The notes: generated by a model not told the origin, from the sequence alone. 64,000 bases of DNA from Ceratothoa steindachneri (GCA_963969495.1 OZ018321.1:138966685-139030684), one strand, 5' to 3'. Positions 10,526 to 24,176 are shown, counted from the first letter of the stretch. Numbers and translations are program-made.

Positions 10526-11675
10526 AATTAACGAACCAGACGACTTGGGTCATCCCCACGGACAAGTCTAGATCACGCCCCTTAGAAAATGAACACATAT
10601 ATAGTCATTCATTAATTATTTCGAAAGTCAGAAGGACAACCAGAGTCAGAAAAAGATAATTATTATTCGTTAACAGCGTTTACTCCTTTGGTAGCGTTAT
10701 GGAACCCGTTTAATTCGCTTAAGTCCTATCGCCTTTGAACCTAATATTTTGCCTAAAATAGAAAGCCTACTTATTGACTGCCTAGTACTGGTGACGTGCC
10801 GCTTGCACCTTTAATAGGCCAGTATAAGAATAAAAGTATATTTTCTTGCTACGTCCTTTTCGAAGTCCTTCTTTACCCAGGTTACCGAGAAAACTTCGGT
10901 AAGCCCAGCCTAAACCATAACCCTTGTGGATAATTATTAATGAGTCAGAGACACTTCGATGGGGGTACAAAGTAATCCCAGATGTCAAAGGTTTTCACCA
11001 CCCGTCGTGCGCAATAGCAATGAAGCCTTAAATACACACGTCATTGTGAATAACGACCAAGCTCCCAATAACTGGGTAACTTTTACCTCCACTTACCTAT
11101 TAGGTAAACTACCTTTTACCATCCCTTTTCATTATCCATAAACCGATCTCCATTTACGTATAAATAGGCCATCAATAAACCTGGTAACCTTCCCCATACT
11201 CCTGTATTTAAGTATTTAGAGGACACTATTCGTAAGACACAGAGAAACATGGAAGTAAAAATACCACATTATATACTATTGTGGTGGTTGGAATAAAATT
11301 GTATGTAAGAGTTTGTAGAGGAAGGTGTTTTGTATACTTAGTACTTGAAGCCTTGAGAAGTCTTATAGATTAAAATGTCTAAGAATAGGATAGTGCAGTC
11401 CTTTTCTACCTCTAGAGTGAATTTGATCTAAGTTAGCAACCCTTCGGTTCAGTTAAAAATACATTAACTTGTAAGTTATTAAGCAATTGACATATTTTAT
11501 AATCATTGTACCGTAGTCAGGGCAAATTGGGGGTGTTATGATCCGTGGTAACAATATGGTATTTAAAAAATCCCTATAAAGATTTGTGAGAACTGTTGAC
11601 AAACATTTACTCATAGCCATTCAGCCATTCCAAACATTTGGCGGAAAAATTCACGTGATACTCTGTGAGCTCTTA

Positions 11676-11680
<5 letters not shown>
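10526..11680. other. Unassigned interval, possible LTR-like signals
   Basis: No gene is supported. A self-complementary AATAAAAGTATATTTT (about 10831) resembles the poly(A)-signal hairpins seen in the LTRs at 41.4 and 63.4 kb. This hints at LTR material, but no ends were found. Confidence 0.3.

Positions 11681-11709
<29 letters not shown>
11681..11709. repeat. (AT)n microsatellite
   Basis: Short AT array just upstream of the Penelope-like element. Confidence 0.95.
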
Positions 11710-11713
<4 letters not shown>

Positions 11714-11721
11714 TGATAAAG

Positions 11722-11760
11722 TCGTTCCTTAGGAACCTTATTCGTAGCAGGAATAAGGTT
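11722..11760. repeat. Two overlapping hairpins at the Penelope 5' boundary
   Basis: GTTCC-TTA-GGAAC (about 11723-11735) overlaps AACCTTATTC (11734-11743) paired with GAATAAGGTT (11751-11760) across a 7-nt loop. The two stems share bases, so they are mutually exclusive. Confidence 0.8.
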
Positions 11761-11770
11761 CACTTTTAAC

Positions 11771-12945
11771 GAATTCACTTTGAAAGATTCATTCGAATTT
11801 GTCAGCTACATTTCTCAATTGGATTTGAAGCACTCGTTTATGACTTCAAACGATGTAGAGTCGCTATTTACTAATGTACCTGTCATGGAAACTTGCAAAA
11901 TCATAACCGATACCCTTTTTCAATCAAATGATAGCATTTTAGGTCTAACCAAGTCTCTTTTTTCTACCTTCTTAAAATTGTCCGTAGAAAATACAGTGTT
12001 CTTTTTTAATGAGATTTTGTACATTCAATACGATGGAATGGCCATGGGCTCTCCATTGGGTCCCAGCTTCGCTAATGCTTTTTTATCCTACCACGAAAAA
12101 AACTGGTTTAGGGACTGTCCGGTTGAATATAAACCGTTAGTGTTTAAAAGATTTATCGATGACTGCTTCCTTATTTTTAAACACAAAGACCATGCCCCAT
12201 TATTTTTAAATTATTTAAATCTTCAACACCCTAATATTAAATTTTCCATGAAGACAGAATTAAACAATAAAATCTCTTCTCTGGATGTCACTGTTTTCAA
12301 AAGTTGGTTCTAAATTTAACACATCAGTTTACAGGAAACCCACTACCACCAAACTTGGCCCCCACTTCTTTAGTTGTACTCCTACTAATTTCAAACATTC
12401 TGCCATCATATACAGTATACACAGAGCTTACAAAATCAGTTCAAATTGGTTTCACTTTCATTCCGAAATAGAATATCTTAGGAGCTTTTTATATTTTAAT
12501 TTTTTCCCAGACCATCTTTTTGACAAACTTACTTCCAATTTCTTATTTAAAATGTTCTCTCACAAAACCCCTCTAATAACTGTCCCCAAACAAAAACTAT
12601 TCTTAAAACTGCTTCATCTTCCATTTGACACAAAATTCAACAAAGCTTTACTCTCGACTCTTAATAAATACTTTCCCCAATGCAAGTTTCTCCTAATTAA
12701 TTCTAATTCTCTTGCTGTCTATACTTTCCTTCGGCACAAAGAATCACTCCCATTATGCCTGCGTTCCTCCATCATTTATCAATTCACTTGTGCGACCTGC
12801 CAAAGTCGCTATGTAGGCCAAACAAGTCTACAATTAAGATGTAGGATCGCTAAGCATATCGGAGTATCATACAGAACCAACATTCCCATCTCCAAACCCG
12901 AACACTCCTCTATTCGAGAACATTCACTACAACTTAACCACCCGC
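11771..12945 (+). pseudogene. Penelope-like element: RT plus GIY-YIG endonuclease, 5'-truncated and frameshifted
   Basis: The first frame (to 12313) has RT motif A as DVESLFTNVP, motif B as YDGMAMGSPLGPSFAN and motif C as FKRFIDDCFLIF, all with catalytic residues present. A one-base shift near 12300 moves the reading to the second frame (to 12953), which has SKFNTSVYRKPT and ends in a GIY-YIG endonuclease start, IYQFTCATCQSRYVGQTS. This domain order is diagnostic of endonuclease-bearing Penelope retroelements. The protein begins only about 20 residues before motif A, so the N-terminal half is missing. The 3' end is interrupted at about 12945 by the insertion of a LINE on the opposite strand, and the rest of the endonuclease was not found beyond it. 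Confidence 0.92.
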
Positions 12946-15591
12946 TTTTTTGATTGTATAGGTTTATTGTGCAATAGCGTACATTTATACATAATCATAA
13001 TACAAATAATAATAAAATAAAAACAAACAAAAAAACAAAAGACAAATACAGTAATAATATGATACAATAGTATAAATACATGTATAAATGCACACATTGC
13101 ACAAAACGGGCAGCCCGTCAGTGTTTGGCGTGCAGTAAGACGTGGTGGAGCGTCCCACGCGTTTCTTATCTGCTGCAAGTGGGTGGCGTCGGTCTTCATC
13201 ACCTGTCGCCCGGCTGGGCGCGAGCGGCGATCAGCGCGGAGGGGGTGTTGTTCTCAGCACCTCCAGCAGCTCGTTAGTTGGGGTGTAGAGGACCACCTGG
13301 GCGGCTCTTGCCTCTCGCGCCCTGAGTAGGGCGCCTCTTACAGGGGGAGGGGCTGGCGCTCGCTCTGGCCTGAGGCGGGCGGTGGCTGGGCAGGAGAGGA
13401 GGTAGTGCACCAGTGGGCGCCGGGAGCGGCCGCCGCAGTGTTCACACCTCCCTGCCACAAAGTCGGCGTGTAGCTCTTCCCGCGTGGAGTAGCCCAGCCT
13501 CACACGCTGTAGCAGCACGCCGTTCGCTCTGGGCTGCTGGAAGGATGGGTTCAGTGGGCGATAGGCTGTGGCTGCAGCATACCACGCCGCTTGCCTCTTG
13601 ATTGCTTCCCATTCTTGGTGCTGCTGGTGGGCGTTGTGGGCGGCCCTGCGTTTAACCTGCACCTTGAGCTGCTGCAGGCTGGGGCGCACGGTCCAGGTGA
13701 TGATGGGGCCGTGGGCGGCTCGCTTGGCAGCCTCGTCGGCAGCATCGTTGCCGCGCACGCCAACGTGGCTGGGAATCCAGTGGAGCCGGACACGCCTGCC
13801 CTGAGCTGCCAGGTCCTGCAGGGTGCACAGGATGGTGGTGGTGAGGTGAATGTTGTCCCGGGTGTGGGCGTGGGCGTGCTGCAGCGCCTGTAGTCCCGAC
13901 CGAGAGTCAGTGTGTATCACCACAGTGGCCTCCCGGCGGAGCAGAGCGTGCTGGAGGGCGTGCAGGATTGCTACCAGCTCCGTCTGGAGGGTGGAGCAGT
14001 GGTCTGATGTCCTCCACGCTTGCGTCAAGCCGCTCGTGACGAAGGCGGCACCGGACCTCCCGCTTTCGGGGTCGACGGAGCCGTCGGTGAAGTACACTGC
14101 GCTGCCTGGCTCCGTGACCTCAGACATGGCCATGAGGGCGTGCTGGCGCAGCTCCTCGGTGAGGCAGTTCGCTTTGCTGTCGGGCAACTGTGTGGCGGTG
14201 AAGTGTGCGGCGGGGGGGTCCCATGGTGGTGGTGGAACGTAGGCGGGGTTGGGGGTATCGGGGTCGCGCCACAGCCAGTTCCCTGCCCGGTTGAGGGAGC
14301 TGGTTGCTAGGCTGACGTTTACGAGCCACCTGTTGTTACGCAGGCACTCGATGCCCTGCACCACGGCCATTCTGAGTCTCCTCTGCGCAACACCTTCCAC
14401 GTCGCGCTGGAGCACTCTGGCCACCCGACAGGCCACCATGCAATCCACCCTGGCTGTGAGGGGCACCAGGTTGGCCTCACTCTGCATGACACAGGCACTG
14501 CACCACCTGGGTGCCCCTAACATGGTCCTCATGGCGGTGTTTTGTATTACCTCCAGGCGCTGTTGCTGCTGCCGGGGCAGCGCTACAAGGACCGGTGCAC
14601 TGTAGTCCACTAGGGAGCGCACTGCCTGGAGGTAGTAGAGGCGGAGGACGGGGAAGGTTGCACCAGCGCTCGGCCGCGTCATGGCCCTCATCACATTCAG
14701 CCGGGCCTGCGTCCGCTGCCTCAGGTGCGTGACATGCTGCGTGAAGGACAGCCGTCTGTCCACCCACACTCCGAGGTACTGGTAGGAGTCGGTCCAGGCC
14801 AGGCCGACTCCTTGGACGCGAAGCTGCTGGCCAGCAGGTGTGCAAGTCTTGATGGCCATGGCCTGGGACTTCTCTGCCGAGATCTTGAGCCCCAGCTCTT
14901 CGCACTTGGCAGTGATGAGGTGCAGCGCTTCTTGGGCCCGCGCGAGCTTGTCGCCGCGCCCGGTGACGACGAGTGCCAGGTCGTCGGCGTAACTGAGGAG
15001 GATGGTTCCTTCCCGATAGGGGAGGGCGACCAGTTGTTCCATCAGCACGTTGAAAAGGAACGGGCTGAGGATGCCGCCCTGGGGTGTCCCGTTCTCGAAA
15101 GTAAGGTAGGAAGACTTGTGGCCCTGGAACTTCACGCGGGCTCGGCGCTGGTGAAGGTAGTCCTGGAGCCAGCCCAGCAGTCTCCCTCGGATGCCCTTCC
15201 TCACAAGGGCGGCCAGTATGGCGCGGGGGCTAGCCAGCTCGAAAGCCTTCTCGAGGTCAAGGAAGACTACGATGGTGGGCTGGTTGTTGGCGTGAGCCAG
15301 GAGGGTGATGAGGCAGTCCGCAGTGCTCACCCCCCTGGTGTAGCCGAACACGTGGTGATGAAGGCTTCCCACGCTCCACTGTAGGCGAGTCAGCACCATC
15401 TTCTCCGCCGTTTTTCCGGTGCAGCTCAGGAGGGAGATTGGCCTGAAGGTGGTGTGATCCTTCGGCTTGGGGATGGGCTGGATGTCTGCGTCCTTCCAGG
15501 AGGGCGGCAGACGGCCTGCCAACCACGACGCGTTCAGAAGGGCTAGCAGCGCGGCGTCCCCGGCGGGCCCAGCGTGCGCCAGCACGCTCAT
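12946..15591 (-). mobile_element. 5'-truncated I-group LINE with RNase H
   Basis: This GC-rich minus-strand insertion lies in an AT-rich background. Its 3' end carries AATAAA (complement of 12963-12968) about 12 bases before a 6-base A tail (T run 12946-12951). Its 5' end coincides with a sharp composition change at about 15591, so endonuclease and ORF1 are missing, as is usual for incomplete target-primed reverse transcription. No target duplication is obvious, and the sequence beyond 15591 does not look like the Penelope element, so a deletion at the 5' junction is possible. The 3' UTR is 12952-13230. Confidence 0.85.
13231..15591 (-). CDS. LINE reverse transcriptase-RNase H, intact domains
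   Basis: The frame is uninterrupted. It starts MSVLAHAGPAGDAALLALL and PIPKPKDHTTFRPISLLS. RT motifs are VVFLDLEKAFE (A), NGTPQGGILSPFLFN (B) and LLSYADDLALV (C). RNase H follows with AVYFTDGSVD, LQTELVAIL, VIHTDSRSG and HWIPSHVGVRGNDAADEAAK, so all four acidic positions are present. The C-terminus carries a C-x2-C...H...C knuckle (GRCEHCGG...VHYLLSCPAT). An RNase H behind the RT places it in the I/R1/Loa/Tad group, and I would guess I or Nimb. The same frame stays open for another 43 codons to 15720, but that part is AT-rich flanking DNA, not LINE. The open frame suggests a fairly recent insertion, though without an endonuclease it could not move by itself. Confidence 0.9.
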   Translation of the reverse strand: MSVLAHAGPAGDAALLALLNASWLAGRLPPSWKDADIQPIPKPKDHTTFRPISLLSCTGKTAEKMVLTRLQWSVGSLHHHVFGYTRGVSTADCLITLLAHANNQPTIVVFLDLEKAFELASPRAILAALVRKGIRGRLLGWLQDYLHQRRARVKFQGHKSSYLTFENGTPQGGILSPFLFNVLMEQLVALPYREGTILLSYADDLALVVTGRGDKLARAQEALHLITAKCEELGLKISAEKSQAMAIKTCTPAGQQLRVQGVGLAWTDSYQYLGVWVDRRLSFTQHVTHLRQRTQARLNVMRAMTRPSAGATFPVLRLYYLQAVRSLVDYSAPVLVALPRQQQQRLEVIQNTAMRTMLGAPRWCSACVMQSEANLVPLTARVDCMVACRVARVLQRDVEGVAQRRLRMAVVQGIECLRNNRWLVNVSLATSSLNRAGNWLWRDPDTPNPAYVPPPPWDPPAAHFTATQLPDSKANCLTEELRQHALMAMSEVTEPGSAVYFTDGSVDPESGRSGAAFVTSGLTQAWRTSDHCSTLQTELVAILHALQHALLRREATVVIHTDSRSGLQALQHAHAHTRDNIHLTTTILCTLQDLAAQGRRVRLHWIPSHVGVRGNDAADEAAKRAAHGPIITWTVRPSLQQLKVQVKRRAAHNAHQQHQEWEAIKRQAAWYAAATAYRPLNPSFQQPRANGVLLQRVRLGYSTREELHADFVAGRCEHCGGRSRRPLVHYLLSCPATARLRPERAPAPPPVRGALLRAREARAAQVVLYTPTNELLEVLRTTPPPR

Positions 15592-15778
15592 TTTTCGAGT
15601 AAATGAGAAATACCTTGTTTGGCATAACTCCTTTGTAGGCAGTTTAGTTTGTGTGAAGCGCATCAAAACGATTTTCAAAGTGTACCCAGATTCATCCGAC
15701 CATCTCTTCATCGATAGCACAAATAGCCTTCGGGATAGTTCTTCAGAAAGGATAAACGCCAGCTAAGCTTTTTATGTA
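15592..15778. other. Unassigned flank between LINE and minisatellite
   Basis: AT-rich sequence that happens to extend the LINE reading frame on the minus strand. No homology is recognised. Confidence 0.4.
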
Positions 15779-16375
15779 AGAGTCCGACGGCTTTCACCTC
15801 TTTCCACAAGATTCCGAGGGCTTTCTTCTCTCTTAGCAAAATTTTGAGTACTTTTCTCTTTTTTCAAAAGATTTCGAGTGTTGTCGTCTCTTTTCACAAG
15901 ATTCCGAGTGCTTTCGTCTCTCTTATATAAATTTTGATTGCTTTGTTCCTTCTTCACCAGATTCTGAGTGTTTTCTTCTATCCCCCAAAAGATTCCTAGT
16001 TATTTCGTCTCTCTTAAAAAGATTCTGAGTGCTTTCGTCTCCCTACACAAGATTATGAGTGTTTTCATCTCTCTTCACAAGATTTAGAGTCCTTTCTTCT
16101 CTCTTAAGAAGATTCAGTGTTTTCTTCTCTCTTCACTAGATTCCGAGTGCTTTCTTCTCTTTCCACAAGATTCCGAGGTCTTTCTTCTCTCTTCTCAAGA
16201 TTCCTAGTGCTCTCGTTTCCCCTCAAAAGATTCCTAGTACCTTTGTCTCTCTGCACAAAATTTCTAGTTATTTCGTCCCTATACACAAGATTCCGAGTGC
16301 TTTCTTCTCCCTTGATAGGATTCTTAGTGTTTTCTCTATATCCACAAGATTTAGATTGTTTTAGTCTCTCTTAGC
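15779..16375. repeat. 30-bp minisatellite, about 20 copies
   Basis: The unit reads roughly ACAAGATTCCGAGTGCTTTC followed by (T/G)TCTCTCTT on the plus strand, with frequent substitutions and occasional short deletions (for example about 16118). Because 30 is a multiple of three, minus-strand frames such as 15772-15957 and 16104-16286 stay open and repeat a decapeptide like STRNLVKREE. Whether any of it is translated is unknown. Confidence 0.92.
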
Positions 16376-16609
16376 CAAATTTAAGGAAACTGGATCCGTT
16401 GCTGACTAGCCTTGCAACGGACCTTCAAGAACTTTTACGGAAGACGACACCAGGTTCGCATATAGGTTCCTTGTATGAGCAAAAAAATACGCAGTTCTAC
16501 GGAAAACTTTATTCTGGGGACCTTTCGGATGTGACTGCCTTCTATCTTTACTTCAAAATCAATCACAGCAAATGCCAATGTGACCAGATTTGAGGAAGGG
16601 AAACCATTT

Positions 16610-18994
<2,385 letters not shown>

Positions 18995-19013
18995 ATATAT
19001 ATATATATATATG
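18995..19013. repeat. Short (AT)n tract
   Basis: About 19 bp of AT. Confidence 0.9.
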
Positions 19014-19341
19014 GTGAGTGCACTTCTGTTCCTACCTCTCTGGCTGTGAGTCGTGGGTAACTGGTAGAAGCCAAGGAATAGAATTCCGTGCTAGAATTCC
19101 GAGCCATAAGGAAGTTTCTAAGAAGAAACTCGAGAAAAAGTTTTGAAATAGGGGAGGTAGTTAATCCTTCAGAAGTCAGCTGCAGCATGCTTGCCCATGA
19201 AAAACGTTACATCTAATCCTTCATTTCTTTCTTAGTGTCGTAGAATTGCTCATAGTCTGGTCCAAAAATTATTCTAGTCCTTGATCTGGACACACCGCTT
19301 TTGTTTAAGTCGATGGTATTGACCCTATGACTCAATCTACG

Positions 19342-19344
<3 letters not shown>

Positions 19345-19394
<50 letters not shown>
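19345..19394. repeat. (AT)n microsatellite
   Basis: About 50 bp of alternating AT. Confidence 0.97.
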
Positions 19395-19397
<3 letters not shown>

Positions 19398-19499
19398 TAG
19401 GCTTTAATTCCTACTGAACGTGCGAAAGGTGGTTAGAGGCGGGTGATGCCGTAGCCAGGATTCTCACTATAAAAGTCCCACTTGTTACTGGGGGAAGGT

Positions 19500-20480
19500 T
19501 TGTGATTGTTGAATTCTAAGTGCATAATACAGGTTTAATAAATTTGCCGAAGGGATTCTAAATTAAAGTCTTGCCAAGGGTACGTCAAAAGAGAGGAGCC
19601 ACAAATAAACACACGTACAAAAAATAAACTTTTATTTACACAAATATAATAATTAGCAATAGTTAAACAGGCAAAATTAAGGATTAAATATTAAACACTG
19701 ACGTTAAGCGTCTAGATTTATAATGACTCAATGGAAGTATCAATCACTGTTAATTAAATTGGTAATTTAAGAATAGAGGGACACTGGGTTTACAGATTAC
19801 CATTAATTGTGATGGATTGGAGAGACGACTACTCAGGTCCAGACGGGCTGGTTCGGGTGGCGTTAACACGAGTTCTTGGGGAGAGGGGGGATAAGACGAC
19901 GGGTTCGGGGCTGCTGGCTGCAGTTCCGGTTAGTTAACTCCAAACTGGATGTGACACTAACAAATAGTAACTTCCAGTAACTATTTGGATGTTCCTTTTC
20001 TTTCTCAAGTTACGTTGAGCAACAGAGCGTATTCTTCTAGTCACAGACTCTGCGGGGCGGGATTTACTTCAGGAACACTTTGAGACAGCGACCAAGTTGT
20101 CTCGGCGGCGTGTTGACAGTCGATACCTTACGGCAACAACTCTTGTTCAACGTGAGAGTTACGCGTTAAGCGAGTTGGTTTGGGACACTGCTCTAGAGGG
20201 ATGAATGGCGATGCTATTTATACCACGGATTGTGGGAAATCGAGAGAGAGAGATTCCATTCACAACAATTCGCTTATCGCAGCGCCTTCTGGACAATATC
20301 CATGGTATCATAAAGAAGGCAAATAGAATTTAGGCTTCTTTGTGAGATAGGCCTTCTTTCATCAGACTTCCTGTCGCCAGTTGGGGGAAGGGTGAGGGGG
20401 GGAGAGGAGATGAAGGTAAACTCAAACGACAAATTTCTTTCGTTTCCACGATTGTCTAGCGGCATGCGAGTATGTACGTT
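19500..20480 (-). repeat. LTR-like block on the minus strand
   Basis: Read on the minus strand, the block has TATAAATAGC at 20222-20213, a less AT-rich transcribed-looking stretch, and AATAAAAGTTTATTTT near 19630, where the poly(A) signal sits in a hairpin. TATA then hairpin-embedded poly(A) signal is the layout of the confirmed LTR family at 40.4 and 62.1 kb, but the sequences are not obviously homologous. Terminal TG...CA and a target duplication were not found, so this remains a candidate. Confidence 0.4.
20187..20222 (-). promoter_or_regulatory. Candidate core promoter, minus strand
   Basis: TATAAATA at 20222-20215 is followed by GCAGTG about 33 bases downstream (complement of about 20187-20192), close to an arthropod initiator. 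Confidence 0.4.
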
Positions 20481-20779
20481 CCATACCCTCACACTTACAT
20501 TCAGCTTCTAATTTACGGAGTATCATTTTTCCATATTAAAGGATAGATCTTTTCGTAAGAAAAGATATTTCTGTAATTAGAAGAGGAATTTAAGGGAATA
20601 TTTCTTTGTAATATATAGTTTACACCAGAAAATATACTTAACAAGGCAAATGTTGAATAGGCATTGTTATTGTGATATATAGGGAATATGTATATTGTTA
20701 GGTTTTAATTCATTGTGGTGTCGTTCTATTCACGTCTTCTCTCGATTGCAGTGGAAGTAACTGGACATTTTTTGACGTG

Positions 20780-20815
20780 TATATAAGCAACCCGGTCGGT
20801 GGGGGTAGTTCAGTT
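20780..20815 (+). promoter_or_regulatory. Candidate core promoter, plus strand
   Basis: TATATAAG at 20780-20787 and TCAGTT at 20810-20815 put the initiator A 32 bases from the start of the TATA box, the canonical arthropod spacing. A splice-donor-like GGTAAG lies about 25 bases further on. No coding product is recognised downstream. Confidence 0.45.
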
Positions 20816-21775
20816 TGAGTTTATATTGTAGAGCGGTAAGAAGAACCCCCAAGTACATGCCTGACCAAAGACTAAGTATCACACATATTATTTTTATTTG
20901 GGGGTTACCGCATTTGCTTCCCCCAAGAGAGGACCTAGTATAGTATATGGTCATTCATGGGATTTATTTCTTGTTAATAAATCAGCCTAAATAGCGTTTC
21001 GAAAACCATAAATTTGTTTGATCGAAGTTGTCGACTGATAGTTTTTAGGCCTAAGACGAAAGCGAAATAGATTTTGAAATAATGAACTGGGTTTTAAGAA
21101 AAACAATTAAATAAATATAAATATATTCATAGAATCAACGAATGTACAATGTGATAAGTTGGATTAGGTATACAATGTAAGATATGGTCAAATATGATTT
21201 ACAGTAACGAGATGTGAAGAGAAATGAAGTACGGTAAATAAATATGAAATAATATGGTGACTATGGTGGACTGAATTGGGGGCTGCAAATACGAGAAGTA
21301 AATAGAATTAGGACTTACTCTCGTATGGTCGTTTGCAGAATTGTGAAAGGACGTGGAGTTAAATTAAGTATGATTTGTTTGGAGGTAAATGACTAATTGT
21401 AGAAGGAATGATTACCGACCTTTATACGGAGAATGGCGAGAGTCGAATGGGAGAGAATAGTGTTCCAGAAGGTCGAGCTGAAAGCTTGTGTTTGTTTGTT
21501 TGTGTGTGAAATTTTAAGAGATTTTGTTTGAAACAGTAGTACGTTAAATGAATTGACAAGATAAATGAATTAATTAATTATTAAGTTGTACATAAAATAT
21601 GATTTAATTTACAAAAGTTAAGTAAAATAATTTCATGATATGAATTTGACATAATAATTGATGTAGAAATATATTTAATTTTCCCAGGAGGTTTTTATTA
21701 TAGGATTGCCCATTGGGCATTGCTATACTGGGTTCCCGTGCGGGGTGTGAAAAATGCTGGAAATTTTCTCCTTAA
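20816..21775. other. Unassigned AT-rich interval
   Basis: No supported gene or repeat relationship. Confidence 0.4.
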
Positions 21776-21779
21776 ACAA

Positions 21780-21935
21780 GTGATGCACCTGTCCACCCAG
21801 AAGTGAATGGAGGAATGGGGGTGAAAAGGGGAGCGAATGAATCCGCCCCTCTATTTTTATCAAATATACACGGAGAGAAGCATGGTTACTAATTTAATGA
21901 GTCTCTCAACCGCTTGAGCTATTAGTTATTAGTCT
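21780..21935 (-). pseudogene. C-terminal fragment of the HTQAVER protein family, copy 2
   Basis: On the minus strand this reads IAQAVERLIKLVTMLLSVYI, then stops, then RGGFIRSPF. It aligns with the copy at 24.47-24.93 kb (HTQAVERFLKLLTDSSLHVG and RGGFIRFRF), and the two DNA sequences are also visibly homologous. Only about 50 codons of the family remain here. Confidence 0.6.
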
Positions 21936-22508
21936 GGAGTTGTGACTTGCTTCCCGAGAGGGTAAACTGCGGTAACTTGGATTGCATAGTGGCCCTATGT
22001 ATGTCTGGAGTGACGGATTCCTACCCACTACAAACTCAAAGTCCGATTCATTATTAATATTAAAGGGGTTGATGTGTATGCACTCACTTTATATTAATAA
22101 CGGTTATGACATGCATTTTATGATAATTAGTATGTTAGGTGCATGCGAGTGAGAAAGAACCAAAGGAATTATTGCTTCTGTAAATGAATTAATTTTTGAG
22201 GGTGTTTTTTTGCGCGTCTTTACAGATTTTGTCTGTCTGGAGTCAGGTAGTTGTAATTTTATCAGATCTACATTAGAATAAATTATATCGCTATTTTACT
22301 AAGGTTGTATTTTTATGAAATAATTGTTTTTAGTTTACATACTATTTCCTCATTAAGTTAAAATTGCTTAATTTAAATTAAATATTAAATTACTTTTAAC
22401 TTTTCGAAGTCCGGGACATTTTCTAAAAATGTTCTGTTGTACCATTTTCTTTTATTCAGATCTGATGTTTAACCAGCAAAATGATCCAACGCAAAAAAAC
22501 AATACGAG

Positions 22509-22790
22509 TATAAGCCTGAGTTCTTGAAATATGGATTTACGGAGACAAGAGAACGATCTGGGGACGTCTGACCCTACTATATTCAGCGCCTCCAAATCTT
22601 CATGAATGAATCAATGAAGGAGAATAAGTTAGGGCGTCATTTGCATTCAGTTTATCCATTGTTTATCGAAAAAAATCATGTTATTGGAAGGACAAAGAAT
22701 AGCAAGTAAAATAAAGTCGGTTCGATTTCAGCTTTTTCTTTGGAGAAAGCTTCCTTAGCGTCCTTTGACATGGCATTAATATAAAGGGGT
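22509..22790 (+). pseudogene. hAT transposase fragment, ZBED5/GTF2IRD2-like N-terminus
   Basis: The plus-strand frame reads YKPEFLKYGFTETRERSGDV, a stop, then MNESMKENKLGRHL, and after a frameshift FSLEKASLASFDMALI. This follows the BED-type N-terminus of one hAT group, recalled as YLKYGFT...CVIC..LSNESMKPSKLKRHL followed by a KALLASFEVA block. The zinc-binding cysteines are mutated. The catalytic part and dimerisation domain are not present, so this is a 3'-truncated remnant. Confidence 0.6.
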
Positions 22791-24150
22791 AGCCTTTTTA
22801 TCATAGAAGAGTATTGTATTCGAACGGCATAAATTGCCTTAGGTACATTTTAGTTTGTATATACAAACATGTGCATACCCAAATCCATCGATAAAGTTGG
22901 AGAATGTAAAGAAAATACTGCAAATAAGAGTGAATTAATATCATAAAACACATATACAAATAATGTATATGCGAAAGTAGGGATGACAGAAACAAAAAAG
23001 CACAAAAGAAAGAACATTTTCTGTAAAAGCTAAACATTTGTAAACACGCTGAGAAGCTAATAACCTAGGGAATATATTTACTGGTCATCCCCGCCTCCTT
23101 TCCGAAAGCATGTGTCTGGGGAATCCTGTGATTATAGTTTCCGTACCTATTTCTCGTTTAATATGAGAAATCTAACGGCGCCATTCAGACCAAGGTCCCA
23201 TCATTTGCCTTCCCATACACGTCATACAATAACGCAACAATAATACACTCACGGCATCAATATCCATACCTGTATCAAGGATTCGTCAACTTTATAATAA
23301 TAATTTCTGGTGTATGGCTTCTCAGGTTTAAAACCCTTCCAAAATAATATTAATCTCGATGTCTCTCGAGGTTTCGCTTTACGTCCATAAGCTACATAGT
23401 AAATAGAAAAACCTAATTTTTACACCATTAACTCCTTATATATCATTTATAAAATTTTAATAGTGAACTTAATGGCCGCAATGGCATAACCTATATAGGT
23501 AAAACTGCTGTATCAATTCTAACCGAGAAACAGAACAGCGACCCCGCAGTAAACATCACTCATAACAATAATTGTGGTTTGTGAGGATGGGTTTCATAAG
23601 CAAATTAAGATTATTATGATATAGATAGCTGTGTTGGTGTTCATCAAAAAATCTTCATAGGGCAGACGGCTAGTCATCATTGACAGCGCAAGTTGTCGGC
23701 AAAAATTTACTGCGGGTAAGATGAAGAAAAAAACAAAGTACGCTCTATGTTAGATTGCATACATCGCTGATTATTTGCTATATAACGTGGTACACATACA
23801 CATTTAAAAACTACAATAATGAACGTTGTTGTGTTTATTGAGGTAGCCTTCTTAGCCCAGAAGAATGCTTCATTTTTCCTAGCTACTTGGTAGGCACACA
23901 ACCAGACAGAAACCAATATACCGACATGATACAATATACCCGCCAAGTTAGAGATACATATAACACCACAGGGGTTGACGTGTATTAATACTATAGAGCT
24001 CACCTAACCAAATGGATAGCGCCAGCCCCTCAGCCATTACAATCATAATATATGATGTTCTTAGGAGCAAATTTGGGAGATATGCGGCCTAAATACGTAG
24101 TTTCTATAGTAATAGTTTTATTTTTCTACATAATCTCTAAAGGGAATGGT
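22791..24150. other. Unassigned AT-rich interval
   Basis: No supported gene. Open frames on the minus strand at 22801-23037 and 23707-24003 are hydrophobic, low-complexity and unrecognised. Confidence 0.35.
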
Positions 24151-24151
24151 A

Positions 24152-24176
24152 TATATAATATATATATATATATAAT

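Noticed and set aside
14725..15384. A 219-codon plus-strand frame over the LINE
   Set aside because: It is antisense to the reverse transcriptase and arises from the GC-rich codon use of the real frame.
23480..23690. A second GIY-YIG endonuclease fragment (FIGQT)
   Set aside because: Only five residues match and no reverse transcriptase or other endonuclease block is nearby.
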